Shown here: one piece after another, positions 63,470 to 64,000 of the stretch
Layout of the letters: every line of letters begins with the position of its first letter
How positions within the stretch are numbered: position 1 is the stretch's first letter
From: Mycolicibacterium holsaticum DSM 44478 = JCM 12374
GTDB lineage: Bacteria > Actinomycetota > Actinomycetes > Mycobacteriales > Mycobacteriaceae
Assembly: GCF_019645835.1 (NCBI RefSeq)
Contig: NZ_CP080998.1
Span: forward strand, 62,001 to 126,000
Direction of reading: 5' to 3'
Length of the DNA stretch: 64,000 nucleotides
Translations under genes and position numbers: made by a program
The notes under the pieces: model-generated
Database searches by the model: none
The model's input: the letters and a program-made list of their open reading frames with translations, nothing else
What the model was told of the DNA's origin: nothing

Positions 63470-64000
63470 ATGAGAAATCGTGCCCAGCGCAGTCTGGCGA
63501 TGACGGCCGCGGTATCCGCCGTATGCGGCATGGTCCTGCTCGGCGGGCCGGCGGCCGCCGAACCGTTCTTCCCTGACCCGGTTCCCCCTGATCCGGTCGA
63601 ACCCTACGACCCGGTTGCGCACTTCGACCAGCCTCAGCGGCTACCTGCCGTGACGCCCGCTCCCAGTGACTGGCAACCGAAATTCCTTTTCCCGTTCGAC
63701 GAGACGCGCCAGTTCGTCACCGACGCGGATATCAATGCACAGCGGGAGATGTGTCAGTGGTACAGCATTCAGTACAAGGACTTGAAGCGCCAGATCGCGG
63801 GGCTCAACAATCACATCGTGCGGAACAACGGCGACTGGAACATCGACGGGGTCGGCGAGCAGGCCGACATCGTGACCGCCAACCTCGACCAGGCGGTGGA
63901 ATTTCTCACCCCACGCGTCGGGGCGCTCACCCGAAGCTATGACCGGGCGGGGGACATGTATTTCCCGCTGTATCAAGCCGACAGTTTCCACGGGTTGTGG
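63470..64000 (+). CDS. Secreted protein, cut by window end
   Basis: From ATG 63470 an open frame runs to the window end (177 codons, no stop). A signal peptide is clear (basic start, hydrophobic AMTAAVSAVCGMVLLGG, cleavage near GPAAA-EP at residue 31). The mature part is Pro/Asp-rich (FFPDPVPPDPVEPYDP) and then helical (WYSIQYKDLKRQIAGLNNH). No family is recognised. It is 11 bp after the Mce-associated gene and so probably in the operon. Confidence 0.75.
   Translation, partial: MRNRAQRSLAMTAAVSAVCGMVLLGGPAAAEPFFPDPVPPDPVEPYDPVAHFDQPQRLPAVTPAPSDWQPKFLFPFDETRQFVTDADINAQREMCQWYSIQYKDLKRQIAGLNNHIVRNNGDWNIDGVGEQADIVTANLDQAVEFLTPRVGALTRSYDRAGDMYFPLYQADSFHGLW

Noticed and set aside
31150..64000. 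Island flanked by insertion sequences, integrase or tRNA attachment site
   Set aside because: No transposase, integrase, tRNA or direct repeat was found at the left border. The right border is outside the window.

Overview
The window is high-GC actinobacterial DNA. It most likely comes from an environmental, fast-growing mycobacterium (Mycolicibacterium-like). This is inferred from the combination of an Arr rifampin ADP-ribosyltransferase, an extra GyrA/GyrB-like topoisomerase pair of the M. smegmatis TopoNM type, an Rv2525c-like Tat protein, MmpS/MmpL, FurA and a complete yrbE-mce locus. No rRNA, tRNA, CRISPR array, transposase or phage gene was seen.

Left part (1-31,150): mostly short, unrelated transcription units. 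In order they are: arr; a secreted coiled-coil protein with a VldE-like C-terminus; a Tat-exported DUF1906 protein; remnants of a PHB-depolymerase-like esterase; a DUF5996 gene; the topoisomerase pair; an FMO/TetR/hydrolase operon; a ferritin-like diiron protein and an MpaB-like protein; a carotenoid oxygenase with a double-HxlR regulator, divergent from a thiolase across a perfect 27-bp palindrome; a Usp protein; ArsR/AHSA1; an SCO6745-like protein; TetR/SDR; TetR with mmpS-mmpL; two DUF202 proteins with MarR; furA with a nitrobindin-like gene; a small exported protein; a TenA-like protein; and two adjacent decayed genes (surE, pfkB).

Right part (31,150-64,000): one large accessory catabolic island. 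Leftmost is an operon of carotenoid oxygenase, cyclase-family hydrolase, Baeyer-Villiger monooxygenase and a split acyl-CoA dehydrogenase pair. Next come a TetR gene, a membrane operon (6-TM protein plus orphan cytochrome-oxidase subunit III- and IV-like proteins) and a second, paralogous TetR. Then follow a divergent enoyl-CoA hydratase / acyl-CoA ligase pair and a roughly 19-kb, tightly overlapping operon. That operon holds an F420-type oxidoreductase, ALDH, MaoC-like hydratase, acyl-CoA ligase, P450, a second ALDH, ferredoxin, SCP2, NDMA-type alcohol dehydrogenase and thiolase, and runs without a break into yrbEA-yrbEB-mceABCDEF, an Mce-associated protein and a secreted protein cut by the window end.

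Four TAGTA/TACTA operator-like sites lie at the four promoter regions of the island (near 31,171, 38,851, 42,250 and 43,961). Together with the two TetR genes they suggest one self-contained regulon. Working model (inference): an Mce transporter imports a hydrophobic substrate, possibly an apocarotenoid or other isoprenoid. Oxygenases cleave and oxidise it, dehydrogenases and ligases turn it into CoA thioesters, and beta-oxidation-type enzymes degrade these. The substrate itself cannot be read from the sequence.
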